From Streptomyces durmitorensis (lineage in GTDB: Bacteria > Actinomycetota > Actinomycetes > Streptomycetales > Streptomycetaceae), in the NCBI RefSeq assembly GCF_023498005.1, contig NZ_CP097289.1, forward strand, positions 6,014,001 to 6,078,000: DNA of 64,000 nt, in the 5' to 3' direction. Position numbers and translations under genes: made by a program. Below the pieces are notes generated by a model, which searched no databases, was not told where the DNA came from, and was given only the letters and a program-made list of their open reading frames with translations. Positions 18,571 to 26,895 of the stretch are shown one piece after another. Position 1 is the stretch's first letter. Every line of letters starts with the position of its first letter.

Positions 18571-18584
18571 AGCAAGCGCTTAGT
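18571..18584. promoter_or_regulatory. AAGCGCTT palindrome in the leader of the second acyl-CoA dehydrogenase
   Basis: AGCAAGCGCTTAGT contains the perfect 8-bp palindrome AAGCGCTT about 50 bp before the GTG start. It may be an operator or part of a promoter. The motif is short, so this is tentative. Confidence 0.3.
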
Positions 18585-18629
18585 CGTGTGCACTTGGTCG
18601 AGCCTGGTGTCGTATCGAAGGAGTTCTCC

Positions 18630-19787
18630 GTGCGCCGTACCGTTTTCAATGAGGACCACGAGGCGTTCCGGGAGACCCTGCGCGCCTTCATCGAGGCCGA
18701 GGTCGTCCCGGTCCACGAGGAGTGGTTCGCCGCGGGCCAGGTGCCGCGCGAGTTCTACTACAAGCTCGCCGAGCTCGGTCTCTTCGGCATCAGCGTCCCC
18801 GAGGAGTTCGGCGGCGCGGGCATCGACTCGCACAAGTTCGAGGCCATCCAGTACGAGGAGACGGCCCGCGCGGGCGTCAGCTTCGGCGGTTCCGGGGTGC
18901 ACGTGCTGCTCGCCCTGCCGTACATCAAGGCGCTCGGCACCGACGAGCAGAAGAAGCGCTACCTCGAGAAGTTCGTCTCCGCCGAGGAGATGTGGGCCCT
19001 GGCGATGACCGAGCCGGGCACCGGCTCCGACCTCGCGGGCATGAAGACCACGGCCAAGCTCTCCGAGGACGGCACGCACTACGTCCTCAACGGCTCCAAG
19101 ACCTTCATCACCGGCGGTGTGCACGCCGACCGCGTGATCGTCTGCGCCCGCACCTCCGCGCCCACCGCCGAGGACCGCCGCTTCGGCATCTCCCTCTTCG
19201 CGGTCGACACCAAGTCCGAGGGCTACTCCATCGGCCGCAAGCTCGACAAGCTCGGCCTGAAGACCTCCGACACCGCCGAGCTGGCGTTCGTCGACGTCAA
19301 GGTCCCCGTCGAGGACCTCCTCGGCGAGGAGAACAAGGGCTTCTACTACCTCGGGAGCAACCTCCCCTCCGAGCGCTGGGGCATCGCCTACGGCGCGTAC
19401 GCGCAGGCCAAGGCCGCCGTCCGGTTCGCCAAGGAGTACGTCCAGGACCGCACGGTCTTCGGCAAGACGGTCGCCTCCTTCCAGAACACGAAGTTCGAGC
19501 TGGCCGCCTGCCAGGCCGAGGTGGACGCCGCGGAGGCCGTCGCCGACCGCGCCCTTGAGGCCCTGGACGCGGGCGAGCTGACCGCCGCAGAGGCCGCGTC
19601 CGCGAAGCTGTTCAACACCGAGGTCGCGCACCGCGTCATCGACAAGTGCCTCCAGCTGCACGGCGGCTACGGCTTCATGAACGAGTACCCCATCGCCCGC
19701 CTGTACGCGGACAACCGCGTCAACCGCATCTACGGCGGCACCAGCGAGGTCATGAAGATGATCATCGCCAAGAACATGGGCCTGTAA
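18630..19787 (+). CDS. Acyl-CoA dehydrogenase, long-chain/isovaleryl-like active site
   Basis: This is a second FAD acyl-CoA dehydrogenase of 385 aa. The signature ALAMTEPGTGSDLAGMKT lies near residue 125. The C-terminal loop reads IYGGTSEVM, with Gly where short-chain enzymes have the catalytic Glu. Instead NLPSERWGI provides Glu at about residue 248, the position used by long-chain and isovaleryl-CoA dehydrogenases. The GTG at 18630 is chosen because GAAGGAG lies 7 bases upstream; an upstream in-frame ATG at 18588 lacks such a site. A thioesterase gene follows after 61 bp. Confidence 0.88.
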   Translation: MRRTVFNEDHEAFRETLRAFIEAEVVPVHEEWFAAGQVPREFYYKLAELGLFGISVPEEFGGAGIDSHKFEAIQYEETARAGVSFGGSGVHVLLALPYIKALGTDEQKKRYLEKFVSAEEMWALAMTEPGTGSDLAGMKTTAKLSEDGTHYVLNGSKTFITGGVHADRVIVCARTSAPTAEDRRFGISLFAVDTKSEGYSIGRKLDKLGLKTSDTAELAFVDVKVPVEDLLGEENKGFYYLGSNLPSERWGIAYGAYAQAKAAVRFAKEYVQDRTVFGKTVASFQNTKFELAACQAEVDAAEAVADRALEALDAGELTAAEAASAKLFNTEVAHRVIDKCLQLHGGYGFMNEYPIARLYADNRVNRIYGGTSEVMKMIIAKNMGL

Positions 19788-19821
19788 GGACGTGGTCCTG
19801 TCCTGTAAGGACATGGTCCCG
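19781..19821 (+). repeat. Tandem 21-bp duplication at the acyl-CoA dehydrogenase stop
   Basis: CCTGTAAGGACGTGGTCCTG at 19781 is repeated as CCTGTAAGGACATGGTCCCG at 19802. The first copy includes the TAA stop codon. A degenerate third piece (CCTGTAGA) follows. It fills most of the spacer before the thioesterase gene. Confidence 0.6.
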
Positions 19822-19848
19822 TAAAGACCGCCCTGTAGAACTGGATTC

Positions 19849-20718
19849 ATGAACAAGGCACTTGAGTCACTCCTCGATCTGCTCGACCTGGAGCAGATCG
19901 AGGAGGACATATTCCGGGGCGTGAGCCGCTCGGCGCTCGTCCCGCGCGTCTTCGGCGGCCAGGTGGCCGCCCAGGCGCTGGTGGCGGCGGGACGCACGGT
20001 CCCCGCCGACCGTCCCGCCCACTCCCTGCACGCGTACTTCCTGCGGGCGGGGGACCCGGGCGCGCCCATCGTCTACACCGTCGACCGGATCCGCGACGGC
20101 CGCTCCTTCACCACGCGCCGGGTCGTCGCCGTCCAGCACGGGCAGCCGATATTCCACCTCTCCGCGTCCTTCCAGACGGACGAGGAGGGCCTGGAGCACC
20201 AGACGGGGATGCCGTCCGCGCCGGACCCTGAGACGCTGCCGACGGCCGCCGAGATGCTGCCGCAGCACCTGCCCTCGCACGTCGCCGAGCGGCTGATCGA
20301 GGCCCGCGCGGCCGTCGATCTGCGCTACGTGGACGCACCGCCCTGGGCCTCCGTCGGACAGCCCCGCGAGCCGCGCTCGCAGGTGTGGTTCCGCACGAAC
20401 GGCAAGCTCGACGGCGGCATCGACGCGTCCTTGCTGCACGTCTGCCTCGCCACGTACGTCTCCGACATGACGCTGCTCGACTCGGTGCTGCTCGCGCACG
20501 GCCGGGGCGGCTGGGCGGTCGGTGACGTCGTCGGCGCCTCGCTCGACCACGCGATGTGGTTCCACCGCCCCTTCAGGGCCGACGAATGGCTCCTGTACGA
20601 CCAGGAGTCGCCGTCCGCGTCCGGCGGGCGCGGCCTCGGCCAGGCCCGGATCTGGACGCAGGACGGGCAGCTCGCGGTGACGGTGATTCAGGAAGGCGTC
20701 GTTCGCGTTCCCCGCTGA
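19849..20718 (+). CDS. tesB: Acyl-CoA thioesterase II (TesB family)
   Basis: TesB-type enzymes hydrolyse acyl-CoAs to free acids. The 289-aa protein is a double hotdog. The first half begins LLDLLDLEQIEEDIFRG and has RVFGGQVAAQALVAA; the second carries the SLDHAMWFHRPFRADEWLLY segment with conserved Asp and His. It sits 61 bp after the acyl-CoA dehydrogenase on the same strand and probably serves the same acyl-CoA pool. Confidence 0.9.
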   Translation: MNKALESLLDLLDLEQIEEDIFRGVSRSALVPRVFGGQVAAQALVAAGRTVPADRPAHSLHAYFLRAGDPGAPIVYTVDRIRDGRSFTTRRVVAVQHGQPIFHLSASFQTDEEGLEHQTGMPSAPDPETLPTAAEMLPQHLPSHVAERLIEARAAVDLRYVDAPPWASVGQPREPRSQVWFRTNGKLDGGIDASLLHVCLATYVSDMTLLDSVLLAHGRGGWAVGDVVGASLDHAMWFHRPFRADEWLLYDQESPSASGGRGLGQARIWTQDGQLAVTVIQEGVVRVPR

Positions 20719-20738
20719 TCGGACATACCGTCCCATAC

Positions 20739-21707
20739 ATGAGTGAGCAACCGTCAGAAGGTGGCGGCGAGAGCACCTTCACCGTCATCGTCGCCGCCGT
20801 CGCCAACCTCGGGATCGCCGTCGCCAAGGCCGTCGCCGGTGTCATCAGCGGGTCGAGCGCGATGCTCTCCGAAGCGGCCCACTCCTTGGCCGACACCGTC
20901 ACCGAGGTACTGCTCCTCACCGCTCTGAAGCGGAGCGAGAAGCCCGCGGACGAGGACCACCCGCTTGGCTACGGCCCCGAGCGCTACATCTGGGCGATGC
21001 TCGCGGCCGTCGCCACCTTCGTCGGCGGCGCCGTCTTCTCGATCTACGACGGCATCCACACGCTGGTGGCGGGCGAGGAGCTGGGCGACCCGCTCATCTC
21101 GTACATCGTGCTCGCCATCGCCTTCCTCCTGGAGGGCTATTCGCTGCGCACCGGCGTCAAGCAGGCGCGTGGTGAGGCGGCGCGCTTCGGGGCGTCGTTC
21201 GGGCGCTATCTGCGCTACACGCCCGACACCGCCGTGAAGGCCGTCGTCCTGGAGGACTCCGCAGCGCTCGCCGGCCTCGTGCTCGCCGCCGGCGGACTGC
21301 TCGGCGGGCAGCTCACCGGGTCGGGCGTGTGGGACGGCGTGGCCTCGCTCTGCATCGGCGCGCTTCTTCTGTACGTCGCCTGGGTGCTCGGCCGCAGCAA
21401 CGCCCAGCTCCTCATCGGCCGGCCGCTGCCGAAGCCGATGCGCCAGGAGATCCGGGAAGAACTCCTGGCCTCCGAGCACATCGAGGCCGTGCTCGAACTG
21501 ACGACGCTGCTCCAGGGGCCGCGCGAGGCGCTGGTCGCCGCCAAGGTCGACTTCCGTGACGCCTCCACGGCGGCGCAGATCGAGTGGGCCTGCGAACAGG
21601 CCGAGCGGCGCCTTCGGGAGCGGTTCCCCGGCGTACGACGGGTCTATCTGGACCCCACGCCGGGGTTCTCCCAGCGGCGCGCGGAAGGCCTCAACCCGTG
21701 GCCGTGA
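20739..21707 (+). CDS. Cation diffusion facilitator family transporter
   Basis: The 322-aa membrane protein exports divalent metals such as Zn2+, Co2+ or Fe2+ by proton exchange. It has about six membrane helices: SEAAHSLADTVTE in TM2 carries the His-x-x-x-Asp metal site, and a second site lies in TM5 (AVVLEDSAALAGLV). The sequence DEDHPLGYGPERYIWAM between TM2 and TM3 is typical of CDF proteins, and a cytoplasmic C-terminal domain follows. The ATG at 20739 is used; an open frame runs further upstream over tesB and is ignored. It converges with the next gene with only one base between stops. Confidence 0.88.
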   Translation: MSEQPSEGGGESTFTVIVAAVANLGIAVAKAVAGVISGSSAMLSEAAHSLADTVTEVLLLTALKRSEKPADEDHPLGYGPERYIWAMLAAVATFVGGAVFSIYDGIHTLVAGEELGDPLISYIVLAIAFLLEGYSLRTGVKQARGEAARFGASFGRYLRYTPDTAVKAVVLEDSAALAGLVLAAGGLLGGQLTGSGVWDGVASLCIGALLLYVAWVLGRSNAQLLIGRPLPKPMRQEIREELLASEHIEAVLELTTLLQGPREALVAAKVDFRDASTAAQIEWACEQAERRLRERFPGVRRVYLDPTPGFSQRRAEGLNPWP

Positions 21708-21708
21708 C

Positions 21709-22506
21709 TCAGGCCTCCGGCGTGAGGCCCGCGGCGTCCAGGAGGTAGGCCGTCATCGGGTCGTAGAAGCGCGGGCTCGTGACGTGGTCGTCCAGCGGGA
21801 TCGTCACCTGGAGGGTCCCCTCGGCCTCGCCGATGAACAGCGCCGGGTCGTTGCAGTCCGCGTACCCGATGGAGTCGATGCCGCGCTGGCCCGCCCGTCC
21901 GGCCCAGCCGTGGTCCGCGACGACCAGGTCGGGCAGCGGACGGCCCTCGCGCTCCAGGCCGTCCAGGATCGCGTTCATCGGCTCGGGGGAGTGCGTGTGC
22001 CACAGGGTCGCGCCGCGCTCCAGCATCGCCACGTCCGCGAACTGGAAGACCATGCCCTCGTCGGCGGTGAGGCCCTCCGGGATCACGACGATCTCGCAGC
22101 CCGCGGAGCGCAGGGCGGCCGCCGTCGCGCGGTGCACGTCGAGCAGGCCTCCGGGGTGGCCGGTGGCGAAAAGGACCCTCTCCTTGCCGGCCGCAGCCTT
22201 GCGGAGCCGCGCCGCCATCCGCTCAAGGGCGTCGACCGTCAGCTCCGGGTCGATGGTGTCCTGCCCGTGCCGGAACTCGGCGTCGTCGATCACGCCGCAC
22301 CGCTCGGCCATCACCGCGAGGACGTCCTGCTCGTCGGTCCAGCGGTCGCCGAGCTCCAGGCCGAGCCAGTAGTGGCGGTCGCCGTTCGCGAGCTTCCTGT
22401 AGTGGCTGAGGTTGTTCTCGCGGGGCGTAGCGACGTCGCCGGCGATGCGGGAGCGTACGAGGTGGTCGACAAGGGCGGGACGACTGGGTATCGGCATGGC
22501 TCCCAT
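21709..22506 (-). CDS. Conserved actinobacterial phosphatase-family protein
   Basis: The 265-aa soluble protein starts MGAMPIPSRPALVDHLVRSR. It resembles the actinobacterial family usually labelled simply phosphatase: conserved features are the ATGHPGGLLDVHR and THSPEPMNAIL segments, and VVADHGWAGRAGQRGI, with several His and Asp residues that could bind metal. The reaction is unknown to me. An alternative start is the Met at codon 4 (22497). The gene ends one base from the convergent CDF gene, so transcripts from both strands probably overlap. Confidence 0.7.
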   Translation of the reverse strand: MGAMPIPSRPALVDHLVRSRIAGDVATPRENNLSHYRKLANGDRHYWLGLELGDRWTDEQDVLAVMAERCGVIDDAEFRHGQDTIDPELTVDALERMAARLRKAAAGKERVLFATGHPGGLLDVHRATAAALRSAGCEIVVIPEGLTADEGMVFQFADVAMLERGATLWHTHSPEPMNAILDGLEREGRPLPDLVVADHGWAGRAGQRGIDSIGYADCNDPALFIGEAEGTLQVTIPLDDHVTSPRFYDPMTAYLLDAAGLTPEA

Positions 22507-22611
22507 TGTGCCGTCGCTCGGGCCGCGGGGCCGGGGCGTTTCGAAGCATGGGCCTGTGAGGTGCGCTGCGTTTGGCTTGAGCGGGGGTGGGTTGTCTCTT
22601 CGTCTGCGGGC

Positions 22612-22654
22612 CGCATGTGGCTGGGCGCGCCGTTCCCCGCGCCCCTTACGGGGC
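22612..22654. repeat. Streptomyces intergenic repeat of the GTTCCCCGCGCCCCT type with hairpin
   Basis: The core CGTTCCCCGCGCCCCTTACG (22631-22650) belongs to a short GC-rich element scattered widely between Streptomyces genes. Here GCCCC/GGGGC forms a small hairpin at 22641-22654 that spans the stop codon of the pucR-like gene. It may act as a terminator. Confidence 0.55.
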
Positions 22655-24175
22655 CCGGTTCAGCGCGAACCACAGTTCCATTCGTACGTCCGGGTCGTCC
22701 AGGTCCGCGCCCAGGAGCGTCGCGCACCGGGTGATCCGCTGCCGGACCGTGTTGCGGTGCACCCCCAGCGCCGTTGCCGTGCGGTCCCAACTGCCGTGCA
22801 GGGAGAGCCAGGTACGCAGGGTCGTGGTGAGCGCCTCGCTGCCGCCGAGCGGGGCGAGCAGCACGCGCGCGTGGGCGGCGGCCTCGGCGGGCGCGACCAG
22901 CGCGGCGATGCCCGCCTCGCGGTGCCGGACGAGCGGCGCCCGGGTCGCCTCGGCGCGGCGCAGGGCGCGGTCCGCCTGGGCGTCGGCGGCCGGCAGGTCG
23001 CCGGGGGACGCGGGGGCGGAGACGCCGAGGGTCCAGCCGGGCTGCCCGGCGAGCTCGCGGTCGGCCGGGAGCAGGAGGCGTACGAGGTCCTGGCCGGGAT
23101 CTGTGTCCACCATGCCGCTGCCCAGGGCTGCGGCCAGCGCGGAGGCGGCGACCGCATGGGCCACCGGGTCGTCACCGGCATCCCCGCGCGCGTGCACCAC
23201 GGTCCACTCGTCGGCCCCCAGGAGAGGCGCGACATCGTCCACCGCCGAGCCCAGGAGCAGCCGTACGAGCGCCGCCGACCGCACGGAGTCGGCGGCGCCC
23301 TGGTGCTTGCCGGTCAGGAGCGAGAGGAGGACGACCGCGACCCCGGTGATGGTGTGGTCCCCCGGTTCGCGCTGCTCGGCGGCGAGTCCGAGCGCGAACC
23401 CCTGTCCGCCGCCGAGCGCGTACGTGGCGAGGTGGGCGCCGCCCACGGAGTCGGTGGCCGACGCGGGGGCGGGGCCGGGCCGGGCCGACGGGCGTACGAC
23501 TTCGGAGAGGTCGTGCACCGCTTGCCGCACCCCCGCCCCCGGAGCCGTCCCCGCCGTGTGGAGCACCGCGCCGTCCGGTGCGTAGAGCGCCGCCCAGCCG
23601 CTCAGGCGCGCCGCGAGCTGGCGGAGCACCGCGGGCACCGGGTCCGGGCGCGCGGCGGCCGTGGCGAGGCCCTGCTGGGCCTCCGTCACGCGGCGCAGCT
23701 CCGCGTGCCTGGCCTCCGCCACCAGCTGCCACACCGCGCGGGCGACCCCGCTGAACGTCGTGCGCGGCGGCACCTCCAGGAGCGGAAGCCCGTAGCGGTC
23801 GCAGGCCGTCACCAGGGCGCGCGGCACCGTGTCGTGCACGGGCGCGACACCGAAGCCGAGGGCCGCGCCGCCCGCCTCGACGATGCGCGCCACGTAGTCG
23901 TCGAGGTAGACGCCCGCGCCCACCGGATCCGTGATGTGCACGCCCGCCGTCAGCAGCAGCTCGCCGCCCAGGAGGTACGGATAGGGGTCCGCCATCTCCG
24001 AGGTGTGCACCCACTGGACGGCGGCCCCGCTCTCCCCGGCGTCGGGGCCCGCGATCTGGCGCAGGCCCAGATCCTCCCTGGCCAGGAGCGCGGTCAGGGG
24101 AACGGGCGGGGTCGGGGGAGCCGGGGAGGGGGCTGACGGGGCGAGTGGGTCCGGCACGGTGGATGTTCCATCCAT
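22646..24175 (-). CDS. PucR-family transcriptional regulator
   Basis: The 509-aa regulator has a Pro/Ala-rich start, an N-terminal PucR domain (about 20-140: TALLAREDLGLRQIAGP through PLLEVPPRTTFSGVARAVW), a GGDEF-like middle region, and the C-terminal PucR helix-turn-helix (HGSWDRTATALGVHRNTVRQRI). PucR proteins usually activate nearby amino acid or purine catabolic genes when the substrate is present. It is divergent from the symporter-ureohydrolase-ThDP enzyme genes, its likely targets. The start is uncertain: the Met at 24175 gives a sensible N-terminus but no clear ribosome site; GTG about 9 bases upstream is possible. Confidence 0.85.
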   Translation of the reverse strand: MDGTSTVPDPLAPSAPSPAPPTPPVPLTALLAREDLGLRQIAGPDAGESGAAVQWVHTSEMADPYPYLLGGELLLTAGVHITDPVGAGVYLDDYVARIVEAGGAALGFGVAPVHDTVPRALVTACDRYGLPLLEVPPRTTFSGVARAVWQLVAEARHAELRRVTEAQQGLATAAARPDPVPAVLRQLAARLSGWAALYAPDGAVLHTAGTAPGAGVRQAVHDLSEVVRPSARPGPAPASATDSVGGAHLATYALGGGQGFALGLAAEQREPGDHTITGVAVVLLSLLTGKHQGAADSVRSAALVRLLLGSAVDDVAPLLGADEWTVVHARGDAGDDPVAHAVAASALAAALGSGMVDTDPGQDLVRLLLPADRELAGQPGWTLGVSAPASPGDLPAADAQADRALRRAEATRAPLVRHREAGIAALVAPAEAAAHARVLLAPLGGSEALTTTLRTWLSLHGSWDRTATALGVHRNTVRQRITRCATLLGADLDDPDVRMELWFALNRAP

Positions 24176-24342
24176 ATCGATCACGGGGAGTGGATGAAAC
24201 GTACACTTCAGCGTTGCTTTCCGGCCACCTAAGGTCGTGCCGACCCCAGGCCGCGGGTACGGGCGGATGTCCCCGCGGCTGGTTGCCACCCCCTCACCCC
24301 CATCTGCACGACACGCCACCGAGGTGCGCGAAGGAGGGCCCT

Positions 24343-25809
24343 ATGGCCGTCGACTACACAGTGATCGTCGTCTATCTCGCCGGCATGCTCGCCATGGGCT
24401 GGTGGGGCATGCGCCGCGCCAAGTCCAAAGCTGAGTTCCTGGTCGCGGGACGCCGCCTCGGACCGTGGATGTACTCCGGGACCATGGCCGCCATCGTCCT
24501 CGGCGGCGCGTCCACCATCGGCGGCGTCGGCCTCGGCTACCAGTACGGGCTCTCCGGTGCCTGGATGGTCTTCACGATCGGCCTCGGCCTGCTCGCGCTG
24601 AGCGTCTTCTTCTCGGCGCGCATCGCCCGCCTGAAGGTCTACACCGTCTCCGAGATGCTCGACCTCCGCTACGGCGGGCGCGCGGGCGTCATCTCCGGAG
24701 TCGTCATGTGGGCGTACACGCTGATGCTCGCGGTCACGTCGACCATCGCGTACGCCACGATCTTCGACGTCATCTTCGACATGAACCGCACCCTGGCGAT
24801 CATCCTCGGCGGCTCGATCGTCGTCGCGTACTCGACGCTCGGCGGCATGTGGTCCATCACGCTCACCGACATGGTGCAGTTCGTGGTGAAGACCATCGGA
24901 GTGCTGCTCCTGCTGCTGCCCATCGCGGTCGTCAAGGCCGGCGGCTTCAGCGAGATGAAGGCCAAGCTGCCCACCGAGTACTTCGACCCGCTGGGCATCG
25001 GCGGCGAGACGATCTTCACGTACGTCCTGATCTATACGTTCGGCATGCTCATCGGGCAGGACATCTGGCAGCGCGTCTTCACCGCGCGCAGCGACAAGGT
25101 CGCCCGCTACGGCGGCACCGTCGCCGGTACGTACTGCCTGGTCTACGCGCTCGCGGGCGCCGTCATCGGTACGGCAGCCAAGGTCATGTACCCGAAGCTG
25201 CCGAGCGCCGACGCGGCCTTCGCGACCATGGTCAAGGACGAACTGCCCATGGGCGTACGAGGGTTGGTGCTCGCCGCGGCGCTCGCCGCCGTGATGTCCA
25301 CGTCCTCCGGGGCGCTCATCGCGTGCGCGACCGTCGCCAACAACGACATCTGGTCGCGGCTTCGCGGCGCCGTCGCCCCGAAGGCGGAGGGCGAGGCGCA
25401 CGACGAGGTGAAGGGCAACCGCCTCTTCATCCTGATCATGGGCATCGGGGTCGTCTGCATCGCCATCGCCCTCAACGACGTGGTCCAGGCGCTCACCGTC
25501 GCCTACAACCTCCTCGTCGCCGGGCTCCTCGTGCCGATCCTCGGCGGGCTCCTGTGGAAGCGGGGCACCGCCGAGGGCGCGCTCGCGGCCATCGTCGCCG
25601 GTGGTCTCTCCGTCATCGGGCTCATGTGGGGGTACGGAATCCTCGCCAACGAGCCCATCTACTACGGCCTGCTGATCTCGCTCGGCGTGTACGTCGTCGT
25701 CTCCCTCGCCACGAAGCCCACCGACGCGAAGGTCCTCGCGGCCTGGCGCGAGCGGCTCGCGGGCCGGGGGTCCGAGGAGGCGGAGCCGCAGGCTCCGGTG
25801 ACCGTCTAG
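24343..25809 (+). CDS. Sodium:solute symporter (SSS family)
   Basis: The 488-aa integral membrane protein has about 13 helices and typical SSS elements: the start YTVIVVYLAGMLAMGWWG, FLVAGRRLGPWM, the SSS signature region GLGLLALSVFFSARIARLK and a cytoplasmic loop with WQRVFTARS. It should import an organic solute with Na+. The ATG at 24343 follows a GAAGGAGGG site. It is the first gene after the divergent PucR regulator, and the next genes process a guanidino compound, so the cargo may be arginine, agmatine or a guanidino acid. That is inference from context. Confidence 0.87.
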   Translation: MAVDYTVIVVYLAGMLAMGWWGMRRAKSKAEFLVAGRRLGPWMYSGTMAAIVLGGASTIGGVGLGYQYGLSGAWMVFTIGLGLLALSVFFSARIARLKVYTVSEMLDLRYGGRAGVISGVVMWAYTLMLAVTSTIAYATIFDVIFDMNRTLAIILGGSIVVAYSTLGGMWSITLTDMVQFVVKTIGVLLLLLPIAVVKAGGFSEMKAKLPTEYFDPLGIGGETIFTYVLIYTFGMLIGQDIWQRVFTARSDKVARYGGTVAGTYCLVYALAGAVIGTAAKVMYPKLPSADAAFATMVKDELPMGVRGLVLAAALAAVMSTSSGALIACATVANNDIWSRLRGAVAPKAEGEAHDEVKGNRLFILIMGIGVVCIAIALNDVVQALTVAYNLLVAGLLVPILGGLLWKRGTAEGALAAIVAGGLSVIGLMWGYGILANEPIYYGLLISLGVYVVVSLATKPTDAKVLAAWRERLAGRGSEEAEPQAPVTV

Positions 25810-25896
25810 TTTCTCCGCGCGGCCCACTGTCAGCGGGCCGCGCGACACTTGTCCCAGCAGCACAGCACCACTCGTACCAGCAGGAGGAAACCGACC

Positions 25897-26895
25897 ATGA
25901 GCAGCGCCGAGACCCCGACCCCCCGCGGCCCGGTCGATTCCTCCCGCGTTCCCCGGTACGCGGGCCCGGCGACGTACGCCCGGCTGCCCCGCCTCGACGA
26001 GGTGGGCGGCAAGACGGACATCGCCGTGGTCGGCGTGCCCTTCGACACCGGTGTCTCGTACCGCCCCGGCGCCCGCTTCGGCGGCAACGCGATCCGTGAG
26101 GCCTCGCGGCTGCTCCGTCCGTACAACCCCGCGCAGGACGCGTCGCCCTTCGCGCTCGCGCAGGTCGCGGACGCCGGTGACATAGCCGCCAACCCGTTCA
26201 ACATCAACGAAGCGGTGGAGACGATCGAGGCCGCCGCGGACGACCTCCTCGGCTCGGGCGCCCGCATGATGACGCTCGGCGGCGACCACACCATCGCCCT
26301 GCCGCTGCTCCGTTCGGTCGCCAAGAAGCACGGCCCGGTCGCCCTGCTGCACTTCGACGCGCACCTGGACACCTGGGACACGTACTTCGGCGCGGAGTAC
26401 ACCCACGGCACGCCGTTCCGCCGCGCCGTCGAGGAGGGCATCCTCGACACCGAGGCGCTCTCCCACGTCGGCACGCGCGGTCCGCTGTACGGCAAGCAGG
26501 ACCTCACCGACGACGAGAAGATGGGCTTCGGCATCGTCACCTCGGCGGACATCTACCGCCGCGGCGCCGACGAGGTCGCCGACCAGCTGCGCCAGCGCAT
26601 CGGCGACCGCCCGCTGTACATATCCATCGACATCGACTGCCTGGACCCGGCCCACGCGCCCGGCACCGGCACCCCGGAGGCGGGCGGCATGACGTCGCGC
26701 GAGCTCCTGGAGATCCTGCGGGGGCTCTCCTCCTGCAACCTCGTCTCGGCGGACGTCGTCGAGGTCGCCCCCGCCTACGACCACGCGGAGATCACGGCGG
26801 TCGCCGCCTCGCACACCGCGTACGAGCTGACGACGATCATGTCCCGCCAGATCGCGGAGGCCCGCCGGACCACCGAGGGGAGCGCGGCCAAGTGA
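25897..26895 (+). CDS. speB: Ureohydrolase: agmatinase or guanidinobutyrase
   Basis: This Mn-dependent ureohydrolase releases urea from a guanidino substrate. The 332-aa protein has all metal motifs: GGDHTIALP (about 128), [10 protein letters not shown] (about 151-160) and [16 protein letters not shown] (about 243). These are of the agmatinase/guanidinobutyrase branch, not arginase. The ATG at 25897 has AGGAGG about 10 bases upstream. The stop overlaps the next start as GTGA. The adjacent ThDP decarboxylase-like gene makes 4-guanidinobutyrate a good alternative substrate to agmatine. Confidence 0.88.
   Translation: MSSAETPTPRGPVDSSRVPRYAGPATYARLPRLDEVGGKTDIAVVGVPFDTGVSYRPGARFGGNAIREASRLLRPYNPAQDASPFALAQVADAGDIAANPFNINEAVETIEAAADDLLGSGARMMTLGGDHTIALPLLRSVAKKHGPVALLHFDAHLDTWDTYFGAEYTHGTPFRRAVEEGILDTEALSHVGTRGPLYGKQDLTDDEKMGFGIVTSADIYRRGADEVADQLRQRIGDRPLYISIDIDCLDPAHAPGTGTPEAGGMTSRELLEILRGLSSCNLVSADVVEVAPAYDHAEITAVAASHTAYELTTIMSRQIAEARRTTEGSAAK

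Noticed and set aside
20556..20738. Upstream extension of the CDF transporter frame
   Set aside because: It overlaps tesB and encodes Arg/Pro-rich non-membrane sequence; the ATG at 20739 gives the normal N-terminus.
24229..26814. 861-codon minus-strand frame opposite the symporter and ureohydrolase
   Set aside because: Both plus-strand genes have clear family motifs and ribosome sites; the antisense frame has none.
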